The position numbers and the translations under genes are program-made. A DNA stretch of 64,000 nucleotides from Cupriavidus taiwanensis. GTDB lineage: Bacteria; Pseudomonadota; Gammaproteobacteria; Burkholderiales; Burkholderiaceae. This document shows positions 19,178 through 28,511 of the stretch, one piece after another. Within the stretch, counting starts at the first letter, position 1. Each line of letters begins with the position of its first letter. The notes beneath the pieces are model-generated. The model searched no databases, was not told the origin of the DNA, and was given only the letters and a program-made list of their open reading frames with translations. The DNA is taken from NCBI RefSeq assembly GCF_900250115.1, contig NZ_LT984804.1:1379301-1443300 (forward strand). The letters run 5' to 3'.

Positions 19178-19363
19178 TCAGTTGTAGCCCAGCACCGCGA
19201 TCGTGGCGACGTCCGGCCGGTCGTTCGAGTTGTCGGTCAGCACTTCCGTGGGGGGCTTTTGCTTGCCCGTCCGGATCACCCGATGCGGGCCGGGCTGCGG
19301 CGCTTGCCGGACAGCGCCAGGCAACGACAGCGGAGACGGGACAATGCTGGTGACGGCGTTCAT
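19178..19363 (-). CDS. Small hypothetical protein downstream of DUF3422 gene
   Basis: A 61-residue frame on the same strand as, and 42 bp after, the DUF3422 gene, with a weak GAGA element before its ATG. It is polar, proline-rich and has no signal peptide or recognised domain. A strong inverted repeat (CCGCCCG / CGGGCGG, 19147-19165) lies just after its stop and could end the transcript. It may be a real small gene or chance coding potential. Confidence 0.35.
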   Translation of the reverse strand: MNAVTSIVPSPLSLPGAVRQAPQPGPHRVIRTGKQKPPTEVLTDNSNDRPDVATIAVLGYN

Positions 19364-19405
19364 GGGCGATTCTCGAAAAAAGGTGCGCTGCAGGTTGACG
19401 GTGGT

Positions 19406-20719
19406 TCAGGCGTGGCCGGCGCGGGCAGGGCCATCGTGGGCCTTCTGGGTCCGGCTGCGCTTGATGACGCCGAACACGATCATTACCACCGGAACGATCA
19501 ACAAGCCTTCGGCCAGTTCGGGATCCACGGGCAGCTTGACGACATGCAATGCCTTCAAGCCCGCTGCCGCGATGGACAACACGTAATACGAGATCGCGGC
19601 AACGGACAGCCCCTCGACGGCATGCTGCAGATGCAACTGGTTGCGCGCGGTACGTTCCAGCCCTGCCAGCAGCCTGGTGACGTCGCGCTCCTGCGCCAGG
19701 TTGACACGGGTGCGGAGCAGGTCGACCGCGCGCGCGACCCGTGCCGCGATCTGTTCGTGGCGCGACCAGACGCTGCGGCATGTCTCCATGGCGGGACCGA
19801 AACGCCGCTCCATGAATTCAGAGATGGTGGGCATGCCTTCGATGCGCTGTTCGCGCAACTCCTGGATGCGCGCCAGCACGATGCGCTCATAGGCGCGCGA
19901 CGCGCTGAAGCGCCCACTGTGCCCGGACAGCGACTCCACGCGCACGGCCAGCTCGGTGAGCCGGTCCAGCAATCCGGCATCGTCGTCGCCGGCACGGCGT
20001 GTGTCCATGGCCCGCATCAGTTCCTGCAGCGAGGCGTGGATCTCGTCGAGCTTGCGCCCCAGGCTGCGGGCAACCGGCAGCGCCAGCAAGGCCATCATGC
20101 GATACGTCTCGATCTCGTAGAGCCGTTGCAGCAGCCTGCCGCCCTGTTCCTCGCGGAAGTCCTCGTCGATCGCCAGGATGCGCACGTAGCCGTCGGCGCG
20201 CACACTCCAGTCGCCATAGACCTTGCCCCCGCCCAGGACTTCGCTGCCGACCAGGACCGGTCCGTCGAGCCAGTCACGCAAGTTCGCGCTGACGGCGGCC
20301 GCCGCCGGTCCTGACAGCAATTCCATCCGCACCGCATGGAAGCGCTTGCCGGCCAGCAAGGTCAGCCAGTCCGCCGGCACGCCATCGATGGCGAGGTCGT
20401 TGAAGAAGTCGGTGTCGTCGCGCGGACTGACGAACGTGAAGGTGGAGAACTCGGTGTGGCGCTCCCATTTCAGATGCCAGCCGAACCGGGATTGCACCGC
20501 GTGGTGCGTGACCCCTTCCGCGGGCAGCGCCATGCCGGTCTGCTCGCACAAGGTGCGCACCAGATACTCGTGGATGGCAGCATCCTCGTCCGAGTAGATG
20601 GCGTAGTGGGTCAGTGACACGCTGCCGCCGAGCCGGAGGAAGGGGCGGGCATGCAGTTCGGCGACGAGGGAGGCGCGTAGCGGGTGATCGACCAGCAGCG
20701 AAGCGGCGTTGTTGTCCAT
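19406..20719 (-). CDS. DUF3422 family membrane protein
   Basis: Protein of 437 residues matching DUF3422 along its whole length, with the conserved N-terminus HPLRASLVAELHARPFLRL and RFGWHLKWERHTEFSTFTF. A central part is helical (MMALLALPVARSLGRKLDEI) and the end carries two membrane segments at about 372-391 and 404-419, followed by a basic tail. No function is known for the family. It is divergent from a LysR-type gene, with 151 bp between the two starts. Confidence 0.85.
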   Translation of the reverse strand: MDNNAASLLVDHPLRASLVAELHARPFLRLGGSVSLTHYAIYSDEDAAIHEYLVRTLCEQTGMALPAEGVTHHAVQSRFGWHLKWERHTEFSTFTFVSPRDDTDFFNDLAIDGVPADWLTLLAGKRFHAVRMELLSGPAAAAVSANLRDWLDGPVLVGSEVLGGGKVYGDWSVRADGYVRILAIDEDFREEQGGRLLQRLYEIETYRMMALLALPVARSLGRKLDEIHASLQELMRAMDTRRAGDDDAGLLDRLTELAVRVESLSGHSGRFSASRAYERIVLARIQELREQRIEGMPTISEFMERRFGPAMETCRSVWSRHEQIAARVARAVDLLRTRVNLAQERDVTRLLAGLERTARNQLHLQHAVEGLSVAAISYYVLSIAAAGLKALHVVKLPVDPELAEGLLIVPVVMIVFGVIKRSRTQKAHDGPARAGHA

Positions 20720-20870
20720 GCTCTAGGGGCGGATGCCGGACGCCCGCGCTCAGGGCGCGGCGCCGGCTTGCTGTCCAGGATTCCTTGGTTCTTGCCGGCG
20801 AATATCGCATGCCGTTTGCAAGAAGAAAAACGCATAATATTGATTGTTGCGTTCAGTTTCCCTGATAGCC

Positions 20871-21737
20871 ATGAAAATGCTCGACCACGATGTGCTGGCG
20901 ACGGTGATCGCCGTCGCCGAGACCGGCAACATGACGCGGGCCGCCGAGGCGGTGAACCGTTCGCAATCCGCTGTCAGCATGCAAGTCAAGGCACTGGAGG
21001 AAGCGCTGGGCCGGCCGCTGTTCGTGCGGCGGCCGCGCAGCATTGTGCTCACGCATGAGGGCGAAGTGCTGCTGGGCTTCGCCCGGCGCATGCTGGCCCT
21101 GCGCGACGAAGCCTGGGCGGCGGTGGTGCGGCCGGAGGTAACCGGCAAGGTGGCGATCGGCGTGCCCGACGACTACGCGTCATCGCTGCTGCCCTCGGTG
21201 CTGAAGAAGTTCTCGACGACGTACCCGAAAGTTGAGATCCAGGTGGTCGGCCTGCCCAGCAGCGCGCTCGCGCCACTGGTCAAGGACGGGACCGTCGACC
21301 TCGTCTGCGGCACGCGCGTAAAGGGCCTGTCCGGCGACTTCATCCGTCATGAGCCGATGGCATGGGCCGCCATGACCAACGGGCCGCAAGTCTGGGAGGA
21401 CCGGCCATTGCCCATCGCCGTGTTCATGCCGGGCAGCGTGGCGCGCGAGAACGCGATACGCAGCCTGGATCGCGCACGGATCGCGCATCGGACCTCGTAC
21501 GAAAGCCCGAGCCTGCTGGGCCTGCTCAGCATGGTCGAGGCCGGCCTGGCGGTCGCCGCGCTGGCCCGCTGCGCGATCCCGTCGCAACTGACCGTGCTTG
21601 GCCAGGCCCATGGTCTGCCTGACCTGCCGCCGCTCGAACTGATTCTCGCGCGCAGCGCCAAGTCCAAGCGGCCGCCTTGCGACTTCCTTGCCGAGCAGAT
21701 CATGACGGATCTGCGAGCAGGGGCGGTGCAGCCATAG
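20871..21737 (+). CDS. LysR-type transcriptional regulator
   Basis: LysR-type regulator of 288 residues. The winged-helix domain covers about 1-65 (TGNMTRAAEAVNRSQSAVSM, QVKALEEALGRPLFVRRPRS), and the effector domain begins near GKVAIGVPDDYASSLLP. A start six bases further on (a second ATG) is also possible. An AT-rich stretch (CATAATATTGATTG, 20832-20845) lies just before it and probably holds the promoter. It is divergent from DUF3422, which is its likeliest target. Confidence 0.88.
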   Translation: MKMLDHDVLATVIAVAETGNMTRAAEAVNRSQSAVSMQVKALEEALGRPLFVRRPRSIVLTHEGEVLLGFARRMLALRDEAWAAVVRPEVTGKVAIGVPDDYASSLLPSVLKKFSTTYPKVEIQVVGLPSSALAPLVKDGTVDLVCGTRVKGLSGDFIRHEPMAWAAMTNGPQVWEDRPLPIAVFMPGSVARENAIRSLDRARIAHRTSYESPSLLGLLSMVEAGLAVAALARCAIPSQLTVLGQAHGLPDLPPLELILARSAKSKRPPCDFLAEQIMTDLRAGAVQP

Positions 21738-21819
21738 CGCCAGCCTCAGAGCACGCGTAATGCCAGGGGTGGCAAGGAGGTACGACGTTTCTATTTAGCC
21801 CTGACAGTCCTTGTCCAGG

Positions 21820-22790
21820 CAAAGTTGAAATGTCCGGTCGCCGGCAAAGCTAAAATGTCCGGTCAGTCTTCAACTTGCTTGGTCAGTTTTCTGGGTGTTC
21901 CGTAGGGCGGTGGTGCTGGCCTGACACGGTTGAATCCAGCTCAGGGTGAAGCAGTCATGCCGGCGGAGCGGATTTGAATTCCGGTAGCAAGCTGAGTTCA
22001 GTTCTCCGTTCCGTTAAGCGGCCACGGCTGCTGCTGTAAGCGTTGCAGAGCTTCCAACATATCGTTCTGGCCCAGGGAACGCTGGGACTTCTTGCCGGGC
22101 GGCCGTCGCGCTTCTCCTGAACGTATTGCGCTATCTGCAACACAGCTCCGAGCCGCTTGTTGTCCACAATCGCGCCCTGATCGATCTCCGATAGGCGAAA
22201 ACCAGCAGGGTGCAGGCTGGGGCGCGCTCCTCAAACCAGCGGTGATCGCTGCCGTCGATCTGGATCAGTTCGCCATAGCAGGCGTGCCGGTTACGAGGCT
22301 GGTAGACCTTCGGCGGCCGCTGTTTGCGCGGCACCCACAGGCCGGCCACCGTCATCAGCCGGCGGATCGTTTCCTTCGCCAGAGTGAGCCCGTGTGCTTC
22401 GCGCAGCTTCTCGGCCGCCAGGGTCGGGCCGAAGTCGGCATAGTGTTCCCGGATCAGGCCGAGCGCTGCGGCTTCGCGCTCGCCAGACAGACGGTTGTTG
22501 CTGGGTCGGCCGCGCTTGCGCGAGACCAGCCCGGCTGGGCCTTCCAGCCGGTAGCGCTCCAGTAACCGCCGCAGCTGCCGGTCAGTGATCTCCAATCGTT
22601 CGGCGGCCACGCCGGGCCGCAACTGACCATCCATGACCGCCTGGACGGTCTTGAGCCTGTCAATCTCGCGCATGCTTACTGTAATGACCTCTGGTCTTGC
22701 CATGCCTGGCGTCTCCATTGCATTCAACCGGACAGGCTGAATACCATGGGCAGCGCCTCGGGCGGACATTTCAGTCCTCTAACGTAAAGT
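21820..22790 (-). mobile_element. Decayed insertion sequence of the ISNCY type
   Basis: Remnant of an insertion sequence at the edge of the low-GC island. The left edge carries GTTGAAATGTCCGG and a second AATGTCCGGTC, and the right edge carries, in the other orientation, ACTGAAATGTCCGCC; these look like degenerate terminal inverted repeats. Between them lies a broken transposase. Edges are approximate. Confidence 0.6.
21955..22703 (-). pseudogene. ISNCY-type transposase, internally deleted and frameshifted
   Basis: The N-terminal part is intact from MARPEVITVSMREIDRLKTV through helix-turn-helix segments to the first catalytic region, IQIDGSDHRWFEERAPACTL. After CTLLVF the frame jumps to a different frame that encodes IDQGAIVDNKRLGAVLQIAQ, which belongs near the C-terminus of full-length ISNCY transposases. 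The middle (probably around 200 residues with the other two catalytic acidic residues) is gone. The protein cannot be functional. Confidence 0.72.
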
Positions 22791-23154
22791 TGTCGGCTGA
22801 GATTTGGCTTGACTGTTACCCTAGCGGCCTGTCCTTGGAGTACGCGGCACTTTTTCTCCCACGATCTATGTGTGGAAACATGACGTGGAAAAGTAAGAGC
22901 AACGTAAAACTGGAGGCAAAAGTAGGGAGGCGCATAAGGTACAAATGCTCGGGAAATATTAATCCGTGATAGCGATGGCCGGCTCCACCGTTAGCGCGAT
23001 AAGGTCTGCTTCTCCCGCTAGGCCGTAGTAACTAGCAACGTAAGCCGTGTTATAAACTTCACGGACTAAGATGAAACAGCCATGCGGAGTGAGCATTGTT
23101 CTACTTTTTGCTGTTGCCAGGCATCTGTTGATACCACCCATCGGAAGATCCAGC
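22791..23154. other. Gene-free stretch after the IS remnant
   Basis: 364 bp of lower-GC DNA in which I see no supported gene, RNA or repeat. Confidence 0.4.
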
Positions 23155-23445
23155 ATGAGTTCCCGTGACGTCGAAGCTGGACTCCTACGTCGCTGCGCGA
23201 CCGTTGCACGCGAGCGCACGGGGTCCGCACTGAACCAGCGTGAGGCCAACGTATTCCGGCTGGCCGCTATGGTGGTGCAATCGAGCTTCCCGCGCGAAGC
23301 CGCGCGTCTGATGCAGGCGAGCGAGCACTACTTCGCCGCGCATCCCAGCGAACGACTGCCGGCGCAAGACGTGGTGACCAAAGGTTGGGTGGCCAACTTG
23401 CCTCGCTTGCGCGACCGGCTCAGTCGCACATTCCGGCACCAATGA
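23155..23445 (+). CDS. Hypothetical protein, island-borne
   Basis: A 96-residue frame starting at MSSRDVEAGLLRR with GGAAG upstream. It is soluble, helical and arginine-rich (LNQREANVFRLAAMVVQSSF, then PREAARLMQASEHYFAAHPS); no domain is recognised. Codon use looks like genuine coding DNA and differs from the low-GC flanks. An alternative start 28 codons upstream lacks a ribosome site. It is the only plausible gene in the 2.1 kb between the IS remnant and the transposition operon. Confidence 0.5.
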   Translation: MSSRDVEAGLLRRCATVARERTGSALNQREANVFRLAAMVVQSSFPREAARLMQASEHYFAAHPSERLPAQDVVTKGWVANLPRLRDRLSRTFRHQ

Positions 23446-24653
23446 GGCCATGGCGCCGTGGATTCCAACTTCATATCCCCCGGCGCTGGCCAACTCTTGC
23501 AGCGAAGGTCCCGGGTTCTGACGCGCCAAAACTCTTATGCGCGCATGTACTCTGAGAGCTGTTCGATGATTCTCAGAGGAGTCGGGGTCCTGACCCATGG
23601 CTCATTCGGCGGCCGTCAACATTGCAAACGGTTCAGTCGCCTCGTCTGTTTTTGATAAGCGGGTAGCACAATTGAGCGATAGCAACTTGCGCCGCGCAAG
23701 GCGTCGCGGCATTGCGCACCTATGGTGTGTGCGCCATCGGATCTGACCGGCATGCCGAACATAACGTGTAAGCTGGCCATCCGCGACATCGCTGCAAGAA
23801 GGCGCGAGAGTTCTGCGTCATGGACGAGCAAGCGGCCGGAGTGTGCTCGCCTGAAATGGTCGATTAAGGCGACTGCAAGTAGGCAGACGGTTTCGTGAGC
23901 CAGCGCTAGGGAGCGTTCCTTTCAACGACACTCAAGACTGGTTCGCCCAGGTCGGCGAAAGTCGACCGGCCTTTTGCGGCGAACAGGGCAATCAACTCCG
24001 ATGGGTCCAACACTGCATGCGCTGCGTTGCTAATTTTCGGCTATGGGACTAGCTGAGATGACGCCACCGGTAGCGCTGACGAATGGCAGGGAATATTAGC
24101 CAAGCCCTGCAGAACGATAGTCCACGACTGCAGAGCGCGACGAGGGGCGAAGCATCTGAACTTGCCAAGCGTTTGTGTCCAGCAGACCTGCGGCGGTGAC
24201 AGCTAAATCGTCAAGGGACCTCTCACGACGTGTGACTTCTAAGCTGCAATAGCAGAGCCGGCATCAGAACGCCTACGGGAGAGGTGGTCAGTATGACGTT
24301 CCAATTTCCTAGTCGAGTCTGCTTTTCCACACAAATAACAATGTCGCACGCGTGTTCCGCAGGTCACTTTGGTCGCGATTACGGCCGTGGTGGTCAAAAG
24401 GCCATATGGCGCGCCGATCACGCAAAAATGCGGCGCATTCGTGCCTTCCGACGCCCGGGCTTATGAGATTTTCTGGAAATGCGTCAAGTTTTCCAACAAA
24501 AAGCGAAAAACCGACAGCCATGGATAATAAAAAAATATTTTATTTATATGCCGGCCAAAATGCCCGGAGAAATCCTCCCGTCTTGCGCCTTAAAATCATC
24601 TTGGCGAGATTTCTGACTCGCCGATAAAGCTTGCAATTTTTGGGGGGGCGACT

Positions 24654-24716
24654 ATGACAAATACAATTACGAGTCAGTTGCTCGTGCTTGAAAACAGCAC
24701 GGCGCGAGATCAGTAA
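24654..24716 (+). CDS. Possible 20-residue leader peptide
   Basis: A 20-codon frame (MTNTITSQLLVLENSTARDQ) preceded by a run of seven G that can act as a ribosome site. Its TAA stop falls exactly at the loop of a perfect 13-bp hairpin (24701-24732). The arrangement resembles a leader/attenuator ahead of the transposition operon, but there is no T-run after the hairpin and coding cannot be shown from sequence. Confidence 0.25.
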   Translation: MTNTITSQLLVLENSTARDQ

Positions 24717-24732
24717 CGGCTGATCTCGCGCC
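24701..24732. promoter_or_regulatory. Perfect 13-bp hairpin upstream of the transposition operon
   Basis: GGCGCGAGATCAG and CTGATCTCGCGCC are perfect complements around the loop TAACGG. It could be an attenuator, a terminator or a protein-binding site; on the minus strand a TTTT tract occurs a few bases past the stem, so a minus-strand terminator is also possible. Confidence 0.45.
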
Positions 24733-24926
24733 AAAACCTAAATCGTCCGACACGACGAGGAGAATATTATCGCCTGAAAGAATTCCGGCCAGTGCCGCGT
24801 TCGCACTTACCCGAAACATCTCCGCAAGCTTGGATTGACTTTGCTTCATTTTTTCCCGGAAGTCAAGGGGAATGTTTTGCTGCCGCGTAAGGCCTGGTCT
24901 CATCCCTCGAAAATATGAGGATCGCG

Positions 24927-25556
24927 ATGAAACACGAGGCACATGTGGTAGTTCTGCCGCGAACAATCGCTGCGCGGCATTATGTTGACTTGCCCGGACG
25001 AGGCTTGCGCAACCTTTACGTTTTTGAGTCCCCCAAGAACAATAAACGGTTGGCGGTATTTGGGCAAGTTTGCTTCTGGCACCTGATGTTGGCGGAGGGG
25101 AACCCCGAGATTCGCCGATATATCTTGCGCTCAGATTTTGCCGGCAATGCTTCCGCTTCCGACGCCGTGGACGTCCATTTTGTGGGTGAAAAAATTGAGC
25201 GCTGGTATTTCAGCCGCCGCGGCTTGCCAAAGGAAGATCAGTGCCCCTATCCAATCATTATTAAGACTGAAGCGCAAATTCGCGCTGCCGGGCTACTTCC
25301 GCAAAATTGGAGATTCCTCTGTGCGGCACGTACCCGCGCTCATGGCAAGTATGCAGGCAAAGAGTTATTAGTGCTCGCGGGACTCTTTGAGGACCGCCAT
25401 ACCGTTGCGCTGAGCGAAGTGATCGCTCAGCCGGGCATAGATGTTGCCATTATGCTCGCTGCCGTTGCACAGCAACTGGCAATAGGGATTTTGCGAACCG
25501 AGCTCAAGAAGCAATTGTTTTCGCGGCGTTCCTTGCTCTCAAGGGGTGCAGAATGA
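24927..25556 (+). CDS. Small protein in the TnsA position of a Tn7-like operon
   Basis: Protein of 209 residues. ATG 24927 was chosen because GAGG lies about 6 bases upstream; ATG 24915 is in the same frame but has no ribosome site. By position (first gene, ATGA overlap with the DDE transposase) it is the TnsA/TniC counterpart, which would cut the 5' ends of the element. The segment FWHLMLAEGNPEIRRYI resembles the helix and 'dP.V..y' of TnsA nucleases, followed by a strand VDVHFVGEKIERWYF where PDF...EVK would be expected. The usual catalytic E, D and K are not evident, so this may be a highly diverged or inactive nuclease, or an unrelated accessory protein. Confidence 0.6.
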   Translation: MKHEAHVVVLPRTIAARHYVDLPGRGLRNLYVFESPKNNKRLAVFGQVCFWHLMLAEGNPEIRRYILRSDFAGNASASDAVDVHFVGEKIERWYFSRRGLPKEDQCPYPIIIKTEAQIRAAGLLPQNWRFLCAARTRAHGKYAGKELLVLAGLFEDRHTVALSEVIAQPGIDVAIMLAAVAQQLAIGILRTELKKQLFSRRSLLSRGAE

Positions 25557-27514
25557 AATCAGGTGCGAGACGTTCTATGATTCCTGCTGCATTGCAGGAT
25601 ATTGCAGCTTGGCCAGATATCGACGTATCTAACCTAGACGAAAATGCACGTCGTGGCGTAGCACGCAAGAAGGAGGCGATCGCTCTCTACATTGCAGGGT
25701 ATAGCTTTAAAGCTATTGCAACCGAAACGCTGATTTCTGACGATACCCTTCGTCGTATCATCAAGCGCTGTCTCGCCGTCGCCCCGGATAAACGGATTTT
25801 CGGTTTTCGCGCCCTTTATCCAGGGCTTCACGTCGTAACATACAAGCGGTCGAAGTCGGCAGCGCGCAATTTTGTAGGGGGCACAATCTGCTCAAGCGGA
25901 TATGCAGGCGCCCTGGGGCAGCTATTCGATCGCTTTCCCTGGTTGCGTGAACGAGTCATAAATCAGTTTCTTGGGCGGAATGACGACGGCGAATATGTTG
26001 AAGCCAGGAAGTCAATTGCCAATATTCACAAGGAGTTCTTTGAAGAATTGAAGGGAAAACTCAAGCCGAGCGAATGGCCTTTACATACGAAAAATCGTGG
26101 ATACTCCGCACTTCGGAAGTATTTGCATGCGCTGTTGAAAACCAGACCGACCGCATACATTCGGGAGCGCAGTGGGGAGGAGGCCGCGAGGCACTTGATG
26201 ATCGGAAGGGGGCATCCACGCTTGATTCAAGCGTGGATGCCGTTTTCGATCTTGGAATTGGATTATGTCCGGCAGGATGCACCCGGGTACATCGAGTTCG
26301 AGGACCGCTATGGCCAACTACATCGTTTGCTTGTCGCGCGTTGGTACGTCGGTTTGCTGGCCGATGAGTGCACTGGGGGCGTATGTGGCTATCACGTCGC
26401 TTATGAGGCCGAGCCGTCGGCCGATACGGCCCTCCAGACTGTCCTCTCTTCGTTGATGCCGGTAGCACAGGACGACGTCGCGCCATTGATGCGCGATGTT
26501 GTACCTGAACACGCCTCACTCCTGCCAAATCTTATTCTCCTCTATGCGCGACAGGGGTGTTGCCTGCTTAAAGTCGACAATGGGTGGGCGAACGTTGCCA
26601 ATGACTTTGTGAACAATGTCATCGATGTACTCGGTTGCGCTGTCGAGTTCGGCGTTCCGCGCGCCTGGTGGCTCCGACCCTTTATCGAGCGACTCAATGG
26701 AAAGCTGGCTGAACGGGGCCTCCATCGACTGCGGTGTACCTATGGCAGTGGTCCGCATGATCCGCGGCGCCACCAGCCAGAGAAGGAGGCAGCGCTGTAT
26801 ACACTGCGTGACAAGGATCTTACGGCAATCCTCGATGCCGTCATCGCAGAGCATCACACCGTGTTTACGCCGGAAAAATTCTTCCGCAGCACCATTCGCG
26901 ACATATTGGAAGGCTATGCGACACGGCCGGAGCTCGATTGGGTACCACAGCCGTTGCCAATCTCGAGCGAGCCGGAACTACGGCTCCTGATGCATAAGAC
27001 GGTGGCCACTGTCCGAGGTTCAGTGAAGAAGGGCGTGCGGCCCTACGTTCAATTTGATCGATGCCGCTATACAAATCAGCGACTCTCCTCTGACTTCACG
27101 CTGATTGGGCAGAAAGTGGAGCTTCAAGTCCAGCGGATGGACATTCGCAAAGCATGGGCCGTCCTCCTCAGTACTGGACAGGATCTTGGACAACTAAATC
27201 CGGACGCCCGCTGGGCCGACTGGAAGTATTCGATTCTGGCTCGGCAAGTCATGAATCGGAAAGCCTTAGCGTGTCCAGCCGAACGAGATCCTCGGGTTGT
27301 ACATGAGGTTATAAAGGCGAGGCGTCAAGCACTCATCGAACAGAAGCCAAAAAAGCGAAGTAAACGCGAAGCTTTGGAAATCGCCAAACTACAGCGACAG
27401 ATCGCGTACGACCCAGCGGAGGGATCAACCAGGTCATCTGCCGAGCACGGTAGTAGGGAACCACGGGGGATATTCGGCGAATTTCGCAATACCAGGAGAG
27501 ACGATGATGTCTGA
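25553..27514 (+). CDS. tniA: DDE transposase of Tn7/Tn5053-like element (TnsB/TniA family)
   Basis: Transposase of 653 residues that cuts 3' ends and joins them to the target. An N-terminal helix-turn-helix lies at about 40-72 (IALYIAGYSFKAIATETLIS), followed by a second DNA-binding region. The retroviral-integrase-type catalytic core is intact: D237 in ILELDYVR, D342 in LKVDNGWANVAND, and E379 in RPFIERLNGKL, with 36 residues between the last two. A Mu-type C-terminal beta-barrel region follows (about 505-560), and the end is basic (EQKPKKRSKREALEIAKLQR). It overlaps the upstream gene by ATGA and the ATPase gene by 11 bases. All catalytic residues being present suggests activity. Confidence 0.88.
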   Translation: MKSGARRSMIPAALQDIAAWPDIDVSNLDENARRGVARKKEAIALYIAGYSFKAIATETLISDDTLRRIIKRCLAVAPDKRIFGFRALYPGLHVVTYKRSKSAARNFVGGTICSSGYAGALGQLFDRFPWLRERVINQFLGRNDDGEYVEARKSIANIHKEFFEELKGKLKPSEWPLHTKNRGYSALRKYLHALLKTRPTAYIRERSGEEAARHLMIGRGHPRLIQAWMPFSILELDYVRQDAPGYIEFEDRYGQLHRLLVARWYVGLLADECTGGVCGYHVAYEAEPSADTALQTVLSSLMPVAQDDVAPLMRDVVPEHASLLPNLILLYARQGCCLLKVDNGWANVANDFVNNVIDVLGCAVEFGVPRAWWLRPFIERLNGKLAERGLHRLRCTYGSGPHDPRRHQPEKEAALYTLRDKDLTAILDAVIAEHHTVFTPEKFFRSTIRDILEGYATRPELDWVPQPLPISSEPELRLLMHKTVATVRGSVKKGVRPYVQFDRCRYTNQRLSSDFTLIGQKVELQVQRMDIRKAWAVLLSTGQDLGQLNPDARWADWKYSILARQVMNRKALACPAERDPRVVHEVIKARRQALIEQKPKKRSKREALEIAKLQRQIAYDPAEGSTRSSAEHGSREPRGIFGEFRNTRRDDDV

Positions 27515-28496
27515 AGCTATTCTCGATGATATCCGTAGTCGTTTGCAAACCGGTACCCATCCGCTTCTCGCACACGAGAGTAATACTCCATTGTGGACGC
27601 CACCGATAAGACAAGCTTATGCGGCATGCAAGCTATGTATCTTGCAGCGTCGAAGCTTTTACATCTCAGAGGTAACGGGAGAGGGGAAAACGTCGCTGTT
27701 GCGCGCGCTGAGCGCGCAGTTACCGAGCGATTTTGGTGGTAGCCTCGCAACACTTGATTACTCGGCAGCAAACCGCGAGGTGCCTTCCATACGCGCCTTC
27801 TTCATAGAAGTTCTTTGGTCGATAGATCATCCTAAGCTTAGCGGAGAAACCCCTAGGCTCAAAGTGCGCGTGTGCAACAGCCTCGAAGTATTGGCTAGCA
27901 CGACGTTGTGGAACATGATGGTGCTGCTGTTGGACGAGGCCCAGGCGTTTCTACCTGAAGATTTCGGATTTCTCAAGGACATACATAATAAACTTGTGAA
28001 GCGAGGAAGTTCATTGATCGTAGTGACATGTGGAGAGGACCCGGATTTGAAGATGAAGCTGGAATCCATGCAATCACACGGGCCCGCTGGCGCATGTGCT
28101 GATCGGTTTGGTCTTCACAGAGTGAGATTGCGCGGTTACAACAAGGAATCACTGCAAGCCTTACTCCACGCGGTTGACGTCAAAACTTGGCCGAAAGAGT
28201 CCGGATGCACGTGGGCCCAGTACTTCTTCCCGAAGGCGGTCGCAGAGGGATATCGGCTTGAAAACGACTTGGAAGTCTTTTGGAAATCCTTTGAAAGTCT
28301 TGGTCTAGTCAGAGAGATACAGGTTGGAAGTGGGGTAAATAAGAAAATGGAGAGGTACTTGCTGAGTCGGCGAATTTTCGATGCGCTTTCGTACTTTGTC
28401 GTTCGCGTTGCGGACGACGATTTCAAAAAAGGTAGCCTGGAAAAAGAGTACTGGGACGCAGCGGTAGCGCATGCCGCCGGTATGATGGATGACTAG
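27504..28496 (+). CDS. tniB: AAA+ transposition ATPase (TnsC/TniB family)
   Basis: ATPase of 330 residues that links target selection to the transposase. It starts at one of two tandem ATG codons after AGGAGAG. The Walker A is slightly unusual: EVTGEGKTS (56-64), which lacks the first glycine of GxxxxGKT. Walker B is LLLDEAQAF (141-149), and a sensor-1 segment LIVVTCGEDPD follows. The C-terminal part is longer than in classical TniB and may contact TniQ. Confidence 0.85.
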   Translation: MMSEAILDDIRSRLQTGTHPLLAHESNTPLWTPPIRQAYAACKLCILQRRSFYISEVTGEGKTSLLRALSAQLPSDFGGSLATLDYSAANREVPSIRAFFIEVLWSIDHPKLSGETPRLKVRVCNSLEVLASTTLWNMMVLLLDEAQAFLPEDFGFLKDIHNKLVKRGSSLIVVTCGEDPDLKMKLESMQSHGPAGACADRFGLHRVRLRGYNKESLQALLHAVDVKTWPKESGCTWAQYFFPKAVAEGYRLENDLEVFWKSFESLGLVREIQVGSGVNKKMERYLLSRRIFDALSYFVVRVADDDFKKGSLEKEYWDAAVAHAAGMMDD

Positions 28497-28511
28497 CATC
28501 TGGTGCTCATT

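Larger units (their letters stand above)
23446..24926. other. Long gene-poor, low-GC stretch upstream of transposition operon
   Basis: About 1.5 kb with no supported protein gene apart from a tiny leader-like frame at 24654-24716. It includes an AT-rich patch (24523-24550) and a GGCGAG / CTCGCC hairpin (24603-24622). If the adjacent operon belongs to a Tn7-like element, one transposon end with transposase-binding repeats should lie here; I could not identify clear repeats by eye. Confidence 0.4.

Noticed and set aside
24667..24903. 78-residue minus-strand frame divergent from the transposition operon
   Set aside because: Its end is encoded by a structural hairpin and the only ribosome-site-like bases touch the start codon, so there is no workable initiation signal.
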